Part shown: in pieces, positions 55,501 to 64,000 of the stretch
Layout: every line of letters starts with the position of its first letter
How positions within the stretch are numbered: position 1 is the stretch's first letter
Assembly (NCBI GenBank): GCA_934045075.1
Contig: OW203730.1
Location: forward strand, 7,762,785 to 7,826,784
DNA: 64,000 nucleotides
Reading direction: 5' to 3'
Source of the DNA: Yponomeuta sedellus
Taxonomy: Eukaryota; Arthropoda; Insecta; Lepidoptera; Yponomeutidae
Program-made: the position numbers and the translations under genes
The notes under the pieces: model-generated
The model's database searches: none
Seen by the model: only the letters and a program-made list of their open reading frames with translations
Told to the model about the DNA's origin: nothing

Positions 55501-58500
55501 ACCGGTAATATTTTGGCATTCAGAAAACCAAGATTTTGTATGTCTCCACGCCCATGCCACAACTCTAAATAACTACGCCAGGCCGAAGGCCGAGCCCCAT
55601 CATGCGGGTGCGAGGAAACTTGCCGTGACAAGGTTGAAGGCCGAGCTCAATACAGGTCGCGGCACGGCCGAAGGCTGTGAAGCGGGCTAGAGGAATACTC
55701 CCACGGCGATTCCAAATGCTGAGCTCTAATCACGCTGATGCCAAATGGAGAGACTATTAGCGTGGCCGAAGGCCGCGACGGTTACTTAAAGTTGCTGTTA
55801 GGAGGAAACCTGTCGCGCCTTTGTACAGGCCGCGGCGGAAGGCTCAGACCATTTATGTTCCGATTTAAAAGTCCTTATTCTAAGTAATTAGCGAGACCGA
55901 AGACTGGGCCCAGCAATGCAAGCACGAAGAATTCTACTCTGGAGATGTCGAAAGCTGAGCGCCGTTCAGGTCGAAGAGATAATTCGTGACTATTCCAGTC
56001 CCCACCTACAATCGTTAACATTAAATATCTAGGTGCAGTGGAGCGTTTTTAGGCTACATAAAAAACAGACAATTTATGTAAGGATAATAAAGAAAAAAAT
56101 CTGTCGTTTCCTTTGCAAATATTCTAGATAGTTTAACACCATTAGACCATATTCATTATACTAGCTAAAAAATATCGTACGACATAAATTTTTAATGCAG
56201 GCAGGTGGTACCTATGACTATATCAAACAAGTATATCAGTAAAAATATTTATGATTTGCCGAGACATGTCCATTGTCGAACAAAAGAAAATAAAGCAATA
56301 AACTAAAATTCATTTAGGACATAAAATAATATAACGATTTAATGCATGTAAACAGAACAGATGGACCTTTAAATTTTATCGTTTTACTGAGTCACTAAAA
56401 GGTCAAAAATAAAAAATATATTTTAAAAAATAAAAGAACCCGACTGCAGTGATAAATCAACTGAAAGGGAAAAAATAAGATAACTTTATTTTCAAATGCT
56501 AATGTCGAATCAGAAGAGTTCATGCTGCTTTACTTGAGGGACCAAATAATATAACTTTATAAGCATTATTTGCTCAAACTGTTGCATTTATTATTTTATA
56601 TAAAATGTTGCAGTCGGGACCCATTACTGTTTGTTTAAAGTCCTCTAATGGGTCCCGACTGCATCATTTTATATAAAATAATAAATGCAACAGTTTGAGC
56701 AAATAATGCTTATAAAGTTATATTATGTGGTCCCTCAAGTAAAGCAGCATGAACTCTTCTGATTCGACATTAGCATTTGAAAATAAAGTTATCTTATTTT
56801 TTCCCTTTCAGTTGATTTATCACTGCAGTCGGGTTCTTTTATTTTTTAAAATATTTTTTTAAGTAGTATTCTGCAGAGCACAGGCCTTCTCACACAGAGA
56901 GAGAGAGAGAGAGAGATAGAGAGAGAAAGTATGATTGCTAATTAGCAATTACAAGCGCTGAGGTATTTGAAAACCTCAGACACTCAGGTTTCCTCACGAT
57001 GTTTTCCTTTATCACAAATTTACATAACTCAGACGACATAGTCATTGATAAATGTCTGCACCGGGAATCGAACCTAGTTTCCGTGCTTCCGAGATCAATG
57101 TTCTACCCACTGGGTAACATTTGTTCAAGATATATTTAATAAAAGTAGTACATACGAACAAACACTAAAAAAAATATGTACGTACCTGAACACCACACAT
57201 TTTGTTGAACACATAATATCCATCTGATATCTTGTCATAAATCTGCATGAGTTCCAACCAGCAGTAATGAGTGGTATCTTCTGTACTATTTCTGATAGAA
57301 AGCTTGATCTTGTAAATCGTCTAAAAAGATATGTTATCGATAAAAGAAACATGCATAGGTACTATAAGTGGAAGTGCAAAAAGGCTATGTCGACTGATTA
57401 CTGCTTTTAAGGGGCTATCTTTCTCATCTTTGCCACGGTTGGGGTTTGGTTACAGGTATATTGTCCGTACCATGAGAGTTAAACGAAAAATCGTAGGTGA
57501 ATCTTTACTCGACACGCTTCGCATACGATTTCTTTGAAATGGATCCATTTTGATGAGACTTTTTTCACGTTTTGTATTTATTCATTGGGCCGTTTTCAGC
57601 ACAAATTAACAAAGATGTAACTAAACATAAAACCATCTAATTTAAATAAAATATATGAGCCGCTGTCGGGCGGCAGAGTACCAAGAAGGCTGGCGGCATT
57701 GCCTCGCTGTATGGCTAGGCTTATCCTTTGGCCAAAGTAAGCACCAGCCCTCGGGTCTCCTGAGGCGTCGACTAGGCGCGACGAGATCTCCTTAAAGAGG
57801 AGTCGCGCCTCCGGACCCCATGGCCCCAGAGTCTCGACTCCGAAAGGCACAAATATGTAGCCCTGCCCTATTGGCTGGATATTTGTGCCTCTTATTCGAC
57901 TCTGCGTTGGACGCCACCGCCCTCGCATGGCAGGCGGAAGCGTTCACAAAGCACTTCGTACAAGGCGCTTGTAGGAGTGCACGTACAAGAAGAGGGACAC
58001 GTCTGTCAAATTTTGCTTAGCACAGATTAATTTTGACAGCCGTACTCCGGTTCTTCTATGGCCATGCCTGTAGATAGATAGATAGTTAGGGAACACTGTG
58101 TAGTAAAATGAATATGAAAATTAAATATATTTATTATCGGTTCAGAAATTAAAACTTACATAAGTTAAAACTAAACACAGAAAATGCTAAGAAAAAAAGC
58201 CGTATTGCCCTGCATGCATCACAAAAAGAAAAAAATATATTTGTTATATCACAAGGATTTCATGCATGTGACTTAGTTCATTTGGTGATAAATAAGTAAG
58301 ATAAGATAAGAATATTATTTATTGCACACTGGAACAACAACAAATACAAAATAATTATAAATATACATAGGACAATTAGCGGCCTTATTGCAAAAAGCAA
58401 TTTCTTCCAGACAACTTTATCATAATACTGTAATTATATATACATAAATCTATGATTTTTTTGTAAACATGTGCTGAAAACGACCTGTTTTTTATCGTGT

Positions 58501-60041
58501 TTTACAGCTATCAAAGCATCTATAATATCAAAGACCAAATTATTGAGATTGACGATGCAGAGCACCCTTGCAGGCATAGCATGAATTTCTATCAAACTCG
58601 ACATAACTAAAATTTTAAACAAGTAGGTACATACATAAAACAACAAATATTTGTTGAAACACATTTCGTTGCAAAATCAAATGCATCCCGGACTACAGTT
58701 GATGAAGAAAAATGGTCAGGAAATCAAGATTAAGCCAGCTGCTCCCACCATGTCTACAAACTCGATTTCGCTCAGTCTACATATTTTTCTAGCGGGTGTG
58801 AGTGAAATAACGTAGAAGGGTAAAGGTTGACGTGGGCGAGGTCACAGGAAGTAACTGGCAATAAATAAATATGGAACCCTCCGGAGAGACACTGTAATGT
58901 ACTGGGATTAAAGTTCCAACACAAATGGTACTAGCTCTTTTAATTAGTTTTTAGACGACGTTATAGGTGTATTTAATATATGTATCAATCAAATATTGAT
59001 CCAACTATATGATCATCTAAATGGTCTAGTTTTACGCTCCCAAGACATATTAACTAATAATATTAGGTAAACCCTGAAAAGTTGTAAGTATGTCTGTCAT
59101 GATATACGTCACGTAGATGACGCGACCAAATTGACACTCTAACATATAAAAAACCCATTTCGCCATAATATAATAAAAAATCAGCGAGAAAGTCAGTCAC
59201 GACATTTCGCTAGCCTTTTGAAGAGAACCACACAAATTTTACGCTACGTGCATTGAATTTTCTGTATTTGAACGGCTCTTACCTTTATTTTCTCCCAGAC
59301 GTCGTAATTAGTTTTAAAAGTCCGTTCTTCAGACATGCCAATTGTTGTAGCAGCCTTTCGCTCGAGTAGAGAATTCAACATCGTCTGCCTTGCACACAGG
59401 TTGATTACCAGAAAAACAATTACCGAACCCTGCGTCGTCAGTATAAAGAACGTCAGATGCACCGGCAGATTTCTAATTACAAATTTCCTCAGGAAAAATG
59501 TACAGAAGAACTCAAGACATGATATGAGAACGAGAAAAATGCTCAGCCATCTCATTTTTTTAAAGAAGTTCTTCGAAGTTTTGAAATGTCTGTCCACGCC
59601 ATCAATGATAGTGAAAAATTTTACGTTACGCTCGCTGTTGCAAAACGATGAGATCATAATGCAGGAAATGATTTCAGCGTTGTGAAGCCAACCGAAGGCT
59701 TTAGTCAAGACATTTAGAGGTATGTCTACTCTAGTGTCACTCCAGCTCACTGGTTTGATATTAATCGTTAGGATTAATACTAAACACATTAAGAGTAGGC
59801 TGTAAAGTCGTCTGTATTTGCTAAGTTCTCGTATTTGGTTCTTAGTGTACTGAAACATTTGCAACCCGCACAGAGACGAGACATAAATCAGTGGTTTAGC
59901 CGCTAGAGCGATCGATATCGGCAAAGTGTCTTCAGTTTTATCTCGATTAGTTATCAAGACAGAGAACGAATTGAGATCGTCTGTTGGTAGAGCAAACTCC
60001 ACATCGGACTGTCTTGGAAACTCTCCGGGATATACGGCCAT
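47888..60041 (-). CDS. Gustatory receptor (7TM chemoreceptor family), complete five-exon gene
   Basis: Exons, minus strand: 60041-59283, 57320-57186, 51728-51654, 49585-49438 and 48072-47888 (TAG); phases 0, 0, 0, 1; 433 residues, usual for insect Grs. Exon 1 (253 aa) holds TM1 (LYSLLLMCLVLILTINI), TM2 (around AEIISCIMISSFC), TM3 (WLSIFLVLISCLEFFCTFFL) and TM4 (LTFFILTTQGSVIVFLVINL). Exon 2 completes intracellular loop 2 (LELMQIYDKISDGYYVFNKM). Exon 3 is TM5 (FMFLTWLVCTLLLI). Exon 4 is TM6 (LFLYTCINSRPFFLAIMCEV). Exon 5 has the Gr signature region (RLEISANIFLANIPTVVNFA, SYAVLLIQYF, a TYhhhhhQF variant). It should be a ligand-gated cation channel subunit in taste neurons with an internal N-terminus; the ligand cannot be told. 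Its introns house the right foldback arm and many repeats. The frame has no defects, so the gene appears functional. Confidence 0.9.
48185..48335 (-). repeat. Dispersed repeat B, inverted, in Gr intron 4
   Basis: On the minus strand: TCAACCCTTGTATGTCCCCA, CTTCTGGGGCACGGGTTTCT, GCCATACTCCACCACGGAGG and AGTGGCGGGCCTTTCTGTCA. It is the only clear B copy in this orientation in the window, and it is parallel to its host gene. Confidence 0.8.
48600..48870 (+). pseudogene. Degraded RTE-like C-terminal fragment in Gr intron 4
   Basis: Frames read IRNTSLRSRTKIVDVGAATA and, after frame changes, KRGRPKPRWRDY. These correspond to the IRRKT... and GRPLLRWIDDL parts of the RTE fragment in the arms but at much lower similarity, so it is an older, independent insertion. 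Confidence 0.6.
49112..49258. repeat. ~145-bp MITE (GGCCGATTTCCGAATTGAG ends) in Gr intron 4
   Basis: The left end GCCGATTTCCGAATTGAGAA mirrors the right end TGCTCAATTCGGAAATCGGC. The body contains AGTAAATACTTAAGTAACGT and GACAGCACTATAGTTTAACA. Same family as the double copy at 60.75-61.03 kb and the fragment at 26.16 kb. Confidence 0.78.
49620..49885 (-). repeat. Dispersed repeat C, inverted copy in Gr intron 3
   Basis: Immediately upstream (in gene sense) of Gr exon 4. The plus strand reads CCAATTCTTCCCGCGGGTGT, CCGGGGGGTGGGCAGCAGCG, CATGCCCAGCGTGGGGATTA and CCAGCAGTGGACTAGTATAG, then a (GAC)n tail. This is the reverse of 40.84-41.03 kb and 2.35-2.55 kb. Confidence 0.75.
50080..50640. repeat. 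TTAA-flanked repeat-rich element, ~550 bp, in Gr intron 3
   Basis: TTAA occurs at both edges (about 50,087 and 50,629). The word GGCCATTGTGTAC occurs at both ends in direct orientation, and GTGTTTACACAGTGGCCCAT recurs inverted as CATGCGCCATTGTGTAAACAC. A small non-autonomous DNA element with TTAA target preference is possible, but classic TIRs are not evident. Confidence 0.45.
50640..50815 (+). repeat. SINE-D fragment in Gr intron 3
   Basis: Contains CCGACTAAGCTGTCAGGATG, GGTATAGGTGCTGGGCAAGT, GTGGTCCCTTCAGCCATCTA and AATCATCTCATTACGTAGAT, as in the tandem unit at 42.45-42.61 kb, the same orientation as there and opposite to 61.4 kb. Confidence 0.7.
50915..51110 (+). pseudogene. LINE 3' coding remnant (RTAKLWNTLP... 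motif)
   Basis: Two frames: TFVVEIPRIRPKRFASSL, then after a shift RTAKLWNTLPSSVSPETCNL and GVFKSRINRHLTGK. This is the C-terminal ending (aromatic LWN-LP, F+SR-NR+L) common to many non-LTR retrotransposon RT proteins. It is antisense to the Gr gene, in intron 3. An inverted word (CTTCGCTTACCAT / ATGGTAAGCGAAG) follows at 51,113-51,151. Confidence 0.6.
52190..52395 (-). repeat. SINE-J, near full copy in Gr intron 2
   Basis: On the minus strand a tRNA-like head (GCGCATCTGCCTACCATGCG, GGGTTCGAACCCCGGCTAGG) precedes CCAGGTCTTGGATGTTTATA and GGGTATCCTAGTATGGGGCC. It ends about 30 bp before the inner end of the right foldback arm. Confidence 0.8.
53079..53999 (+). mobile_element. 5'-truncated RTE-like LINE with 12-bp TSD (right arm copy)
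   Basis: Direct repeats TAACACGTGCAA at 53,079-53,090 and 53,988-53,999. The coding frame ends at 53,711 and its translation is the same as the left-arm copy over ~205 codons. The tail is TATTATTATTATAA. Because fragment, truncation point and target duplication are the same in both arms, the LINE landed once, before the arm was copied. Confidence 0.87.
56425..56852. repeat. Near-perfect palindrome at outer end of right arm
   Basis: The same palindrome as at 43.25-43.68 kb but with the asymmetric centre reversed (CATTACTGTTTGTTTAAAGT here), proving that the whole arm, palindrome included, is inverted. One extra arm mismatch (TTATGTGG for TTATTTGG, near 56,731) is visible. Confidence 0.87.
56868..57115 (-). 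repeat. SINE-D with (AG)n tract, adjoining right arm, in Gr intron 2
   Basis: GCAGAGCACAGGCCTTCTCA, an (AG)n run at about 56,898-56,916, CCTCAGACACTCAGGTTTCC, CACGATGTTTTCCTTTATCA, the tRNA-like block CCGGGAATCGAACC and GTTCTACCCACTGGGTAAC. The right arm seems to have inserted at or near its 3' edge. Confidence 0.72.
57605..57930 (-). pseudogene. Retrotransposon C-terminal fragment (ETLGPWGP...QRGNAAS motif) in Gr intron 1
   Basis: Open minus frame: IFVPFGVETLGPWGPEARLL, the FKEISSRLVDASGDPRAG stretch, YFGQRISLAIQRGNAASLLG and TLP. This motif block is familiar from the far C-terminus of certain non-LTR retrotransposon polyproteins in many animals. It is on the sense strand of the Gr gene but out of its splice chain. 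No catalytic RT part is attached. Confidence 0.55.
58080..59240. other. Gr intron 1, remaining sequence
   Basis: AT-rich; a (GATA)n-like run near 58,075; an inverted LINE-tail repeat K at about 58,305-58,420 (AAGATAAGAATATTATTTATT, AGCAATTTCTTCCAGACAAC). No exon was found; the exon 1 donor (59,282) and exon 2 acceptor (57,321) pair in phase without any further exon. Confidence 0.5.
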
Positions 60042-60059
60042 CGTGTCTGTGTTTTACGA

Positions 60060-60089
60060 ACTGAGTGACGAAAGCACAGTTTAAATATA
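60060..60089 (-). promoter_or_regulatory. Candidate Gr core promoter: TATA-like box and TCAGT initiator
   Basis: On the minus strand TATATTTAA (60,089-60,081) lies 27 nt before the A of TCAGT (60,064-60,060), the arthropod initiator consensus. This would give a 5' UTR of about 21 nt before the ATG at 60,041. The spacing is close to the usual value. Many chemoreceptor promoters lack TATA, so this is a sequence-based guess. Confidence 0.4.
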
Positions 60090-60464
60090 CAGTAATCAAT
60101 ATAAAAACATTAGGCTGTGGACGCTATACGATAAAAATCTATTGTTGTTTGATACGTAATAGAAAAACTATTCGATCGACGGTAATAAAAATAAAGCGAT
60201 AAGAGATAATGAAGTTAGATTTTAAATGGCATTTTAATTATATAAGGAGGTGTTTTAATAACATGGCAACAACACATGATTTTATAATTCGGAAACGAAT
60301 TAAAATAATCAAGTTACATGCCAACAATACACATTATTATACATACATTCATAAACTCACGCCATTATTCTAGAGAGGTAGGCAGAGACCATCAATACCG
60401 GCTAAGATTTAATCAACACTACATTTCTACCAATATTTTTAAGACAATGAAATAAACTACGTAA

Positions 60465-60660
60465 TAAAAATCTATTTAGAGGCTAAAAATTCCCTCCATG
60501 CCGGGCCTTGAACTCGCGACCTCTGGCTTACCGTGCCAGCGCTCTCCCAACTGAGCTAATGGGCGACTACCGGCATCAGTGAAATTTCGAACCTCTTTAC
60601 AATACTCTCTTTATTACGTACAGGCAGCGACATCTGGCTGAAGTAATTTGCATCACTTGC
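60465..60660 (-). repeat. tRNA-like SINE, copy 5
   Basis: Reverse orientation: ATCTATTTAGAGGCTAAAAA, the T-arm CGGGCCTTGAACTCGCG, the anticodon arm CTGGCTTACCGTGCCAG, CCAACTGAGCTAATGGGCGA and CCGGCATCAGTGAAATTTCG, extended by CAGGCAGCGACATCTGGCTG, which is also seen in copy 2 at 9.48 kb. Confidence 0.85.
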
Positions 60661-60750
60661 AGCCCCGTTATTACGTTATTTATAAACTTATGCATGCTTT
60701 ATTCAATGTTAATTGTTAATTAATTTTTTTCACTTTCATAAAGCAACTAA

Positions 60751-61025
60751 GGGCCGGTTTTTGAATTTAGAATTTCATTAAGGAAATACTTAAGTAAGAT
60801 TCTGTCACCCTCTTTTCTGAGAAATTCGAACAGCACTACAGTTAACTATTTACATAGCGAATTTCTCAATTCAGAAACTGGCCCAAAGCTTGAGTTTCTG
60901 AATTGAGATTTTTGCTAAGTAAATAGTTAACTGTAGTGCTGTCTCTGCGAATTTCTCAGAAGCAAGCGTGACAGAATGTTACTTAAGTATTTACTTAGTG
61001 AAATTTTCAACTCAGAAATCGGCCC
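60751..61025. repeat. Double foldback MITE (two ~140-bp copies tail to tail)
   Basis: The first copy spans 60,751-60,885 (GGGCCGGTTTTTGAATTTAG to TTCAGAAACTGGCCC); the second, inverted, spans about 60,890-61,025 (GAGTTTCTGAATTGAGATTT to CTCAGAAATCGGCCCT). The whole forms a 275-bp inverted repeat. Same family as 49.1 kb. Confidence 0.8.
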
Positions 61026-61264
61026 TATGTCTTATAAGTTATCCGTGGATTAAGTAGTGGGTAGTTCATCTGCCAAGCCTAATGAAGTCTGATTTATGCA
61101 AATACTATAATGCACTACTGTTTTTAATCCGAAATATATAAAATACACTGCTACCATTCAACATCACACAAACACGTTTAGACGACTAATGCCTACGCCG
61201 CCGTCCGACTGAACATCTGCATAAACAAATACTATTGGCAGATTTAGTAAACTCATACTTAATG

Positions 61265-61775
61265 AATTACATACATACATAAACTTACGCCTGTAACTTG
61301 CAGGGGTAGGCAGAGACGGTATGCCACTTATTGAATTATTAACTTAATAATAATATTGGCCTTTTCGCATCTACTTAATTAGATGATTTATACAGCGTCC
61401 AGTGGCATCTTCACTCACACTAGATGGGTGAAGGGACCACTCCGACGCTGTAGTGCCCGCGACACGGTTTTTTTTTATAGATGGTGTAGGCTTGCCCAGC
61501 ACCTATACCATCCTGACAGCTTAGTCGGCCTAGCCCACAGGAAAGACTAGTCAATACGTGCAGAGCCAACCAAGCAGCGGGTTCCCTCACGATGTTTTCC
61601 TTCACGGTTAACGTGTGGTATTGCGACTACAAATTAGCAAATGTACGTAACTTTGAAATTAAACAAAGTCGGTAAATTGATAAATTGATAAATTGGTACA
61701 TGCCCGCTCTGGGGATCGAACCTGGGCCTCTCGCTTGCGAGTCCATGGTTCTACCCACTGCGCTACCACCCATTT
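61265..61775 (-). repeat. SINE-D, most complete copy
   Basis: In plus-strand order: ATAAACTTACGCCTGTAACT and GGGGTAGGCAGAGACGGTAT (a leading block also seen at 1-115 and 60.34-60.40 kb), AGCGTCCAGTGGCATCTTCA, CCTATACCATCCTGACAGCT, TCACGATGTTTTCCTTCACG, then the tRNA-like head in reverse (GGGGATCGAACCTGGGCC, TTCTACCCACTGCGCTACC). The head has recognisable A and B boxes, which supports tRNA origin. Confidence 0.75.
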
Positions 61776-62145
61776 ATTAACTTAATACCTAGGTACTTAT
61801 TATGAACTTATTACGATAAATAGTTAAAGCTAAGTTTTCCATCATGCTGCATCATTTGTCGACTCGCTCTGTAAGGAAAATATACAAATCAATTACTTAT
61901 GTCCGATAAAGATAACGTGAGATAAGTTATCTGTCAGTGGGCAACAAAAAGCTAAACCTTGAATATACATTTTTAGGAATGGCTTTTCCTACAAATGTAA
62001 ATCGATGGTTGGGATGTCTGAATCATGCGGTGTGGGCGTTTGTAAATAATGTTTATCTACTAGACGCTAGCTGATTAACCTTAAGGCGCTACGAGGTGCT
62101 AAGTAACGATACAAATGCCATAAAAATCATAACTGGTTTTGTAGT

Positions 62146-62375
62146 TATATTCTTTTTAATGCACTAACGTGTGCTAAGAACAATTTTCAAAAACCTATTT
62201 AGAAGCTGCTTGTACGTAATACAGAGAGTATTGTAAAGAGGTTTGAAATTTCATTGATGCCGGTGAGTCGCTCATTAGCTCAGTTGGGAGAGCGCTGGCA
62301 CGGATAGCCAGAGGTCACGGGTTTAAATCCTGGCATGGGTGGAATTTTTAGCCTCTAAATAGGTTTTTAAAATTG
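62146..62375 (+). repeat. tRNA-like SINE, copy 6, with an extra inverted terminus
   Basis: Starts with an inverted 3' terminus (TTTTTAATGCACTAACGTGT, AAACCTATTTAGAAGC), then GTAATACAGAGAGTATTGTA, the tRNA-like core (62,267-62,341, with GGAGAGCGCTGGCACGG and an acceptor stem closed by CATGGGTGG), and the usual TTTAGCCTCTAAATAGG end. Both ends of the copy therefore carry the same motif inverted. Confidence 0.83.
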
Positions 62376-62379
62376 TTTT

Positions 62380-64000
62380 GTGGTACGGTTCATTAAAAAA
62401 AATATCAAAAATCTTCACAACTGTGACAATTATTTTCAGAATAGTTTGCTAAACAACGTTTATCTGTCGCTTGCTAATACACATTAAAGGGCTACAAGTT
62501 GCTAACTAGCCACACCAATGGCATAAAAATCATAACTTGTTTAATAATACCTTTCTTTCAAAAAGTTAACATCAATAATCTTATCAATAATCAACAACTA
62601 TAACAACTATTTTTAGAAACAACAGTCTAGAAGCATCAGCAACGTAGCATTGTAATAGATCTCCGCTCGAAGCGGGCGTTTTTGGCAAAACTGCTTTAAA
62701 GTGTCTTGGACCTTAGTTCTTGTTAGTAGGTTCTTAAAAGTGTTATTATATTTATTACTATTTATGATGTTCACTTTTTTAAAAAACGGATTGTAAAGGA
62801 AGATAATAATATTATTATGTTTTTAGTATGTTATTTTGTTGTTTTTCCATTGGTAGTTAGTAGATGGTACCGCGTAGCGCCTTAATTACCTATTAGAAAC
62901 ATAAGTTGGAACGTTGTATAACTTTTATATTTAATAATAAACTCTGGAACGACTTTAGGTGTGGTTTTATTTGTAGATTAGTATGTACTTAGTAATATTA
63001 AAACAGAAAAACTGGATAAAAAAACGGATAAGCAGGTAAAAAGTCAGATCTGGTCAAAGGGTAAAGTAGTAGTGATGAAAAATGAGGGAAATCGAAGAAT
63101 GTGTGACGTAATTTAAATATTTGAAAATGATAGAAAAAGAAATAAAAATGGTGTGAAGAGGTTTGCACCGTTACAAAGTCAGTGGTATTAGCGATTTAGA
63201 AGTTGTCCTTCTAAGATCCTCTAAAATAAGGATATTTAATCGCTTTCAATTTGGTAGTTTGGCAAAATACAAAAAAACGCAACAGAGATTCCACAGATTT
63301 ACAGAGATTGTAACTATTTTTCCGGTATACAATAAAGAATATTCTTATCTTATCTTATTCCAGACAAAAAGTAAAAACGAAACTCTGGTTTGCAGGCATA
63401 CTTACATACGAAAATAACTTGTGTGCCCCATAAAATAAGGAGTATAATTGCCAAAATGAAAAGGATCGAGAGGGCCAAGCTAACGAGCTTGCAGAAAAGG
63501 TTGCACACACAACCGCTGAAACAACAGAAAGGGTTTTATTAATTATTTATTTCCAATGCCTCTGATATTATTACCTGACGATTACACATTTGTTGATTTG
63601 AATGAAATTATTGTTCTACTACTGTACGACATATTCAAATACGAATGTTTAAAAATAACAAGCTTAAAAGCCTATATAGATGTGACCTATTCAATAATAA
63701 TTATGAAGACAAAAAAGACCAAAACATAAACTGAAAAAATAACTAAAGAATCTAAAATAATAATTGTCCAAAAACTTAATTAACTACGAGTAATAAGCAG
63801 GTGGGATCTAAATTCAACAATGTTACTTGCCTAGGTTGATTCAGCCTGCTAAGTAGTTAATGCTCAGCAATCAGGTTGTTTGTAATTTTTATTTCAGTTT
63901 TTATTTGTTAAAGTAATAAGTAATGTTCACAGAACATAATTACGTATTAAATCAACTTTTTCTTTTGTACGGTTAACGAAAAATCAAGAATAAATACTGC
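62380..64000. other. Right edge of window, no gene recognised
   Basis: AT-rich DNA. A LINE-tail K fragment ends at about 63,350 (TACAATAAAGAATATTCTTA). A small open frame at 63.16-63.42 kb overlaps this repeat tail and is not supported as a gene. Confidence 0.4.

Larger units (their letters stand above)
52428..56862 (+). mobile_element. Right arm of giant inverted repeat: 4.43-kb element in Gr intron 2
   Basis: Starts TTACCCGACTGCAGCGAAGC and runs, as the reverse complement of 43,241-47,670, to an outer palindrome. Differences I could see against the left arm are single substitutions (for example at about 52,993, 54,812, 54,966, 55,101, 55,855, 55,947 and 56,731), so identity is above 99% by eye. 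The insertion has left the Gr exons intact but would give the primary transcript a 4.4-kb hairpin partner only if transcription also reads through the left arm. Confidence 0.88.

Noticed and set aside
43241..56862. Dismissal of the inverted arms as a simple assembly artefact
   Set aside because: The arms differ by scattered substitutions and have distinct outer and inner flanks, including the empty-site alignment on the left, so they look like two real loci; only long reads can exclude an artefact fully.

Overview
This is a 64-kb piece of an insect nuclear genome, most likely a moth or butterfly (Lepidoptera). It is AT-rich, its genes have GT-AG introns, and it carries dense tRNA-derived SINEs, RTE- and jockey-like LINE fragments and foldback elements of the kind found in lepidopteran genomes. 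The gene families fit too: an SLC46-type transporter, DM9-domain proteins and a gustatory receptor. The species cannot be named from sequence alone. No bacterial features (operons, ribosome binding sites, CRISPR, rRNA) are present.

Layout. (1) 1.4-7.0 kb, plus strand: the last four coding exons of an SLC46/proton-coupled-folate-transporter-like MFS protein; its 5' exons lie left of the window. (2) 12.8-16.4 kb and 23.0-28.6 kb, minus strand: two tandem paralogues with five coding exons each. Each has a tiny first coding exon, a disordered Pro-rich N-terminal exon, and three exons encoding two DM9 (DUF3421) repeats. Intron phases are identical in the two genes. (3) 31.0-32.0 kb: a 1,067-bp inverted-repeat DNA element with an 8-bp target duplication. 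(4) 32.7-40.1 kb: a defective Ty1/copia retrotransposon inside an older SINE, with a 3.2-kb jockey/CR1-like LINE nested in its integrase in the opposite direction. (5) 47.9-60.0 kb, minus strand: a complete five-exon, 433-residue gustatory receptor (Gr) gene.

The most striking structure is a roughly 13.6-kb foldback: two almost identical 4.4-kb arms in opposite orientation (43,241-47,670 and 52,428-56,862) separated by 4.76 kb. The right arm sits in Gr intron 2 and the left arm begins about 220 bp past the Gr stop codon, so the last three Gr exons lie in the loop. Each arm ends outward in a ~430-bp near-perfect palindrome and carries the same 5'-truncated RTE fragment with the same 12-bp target duplication. 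The left arm interrupts the second unit of a 566-bp tandem duplication; the first unit preserves the empty site.

The three host gene families are not an obvious pathway: membrane transport of a folate-like solute, lectin-like DM9 proteins, and taste reception. The rest of the window is introns and intergenic DNA built largely from repeat families, described below by type: tRNA-like SINE, SINE-D, repeat B, repeat C and others.
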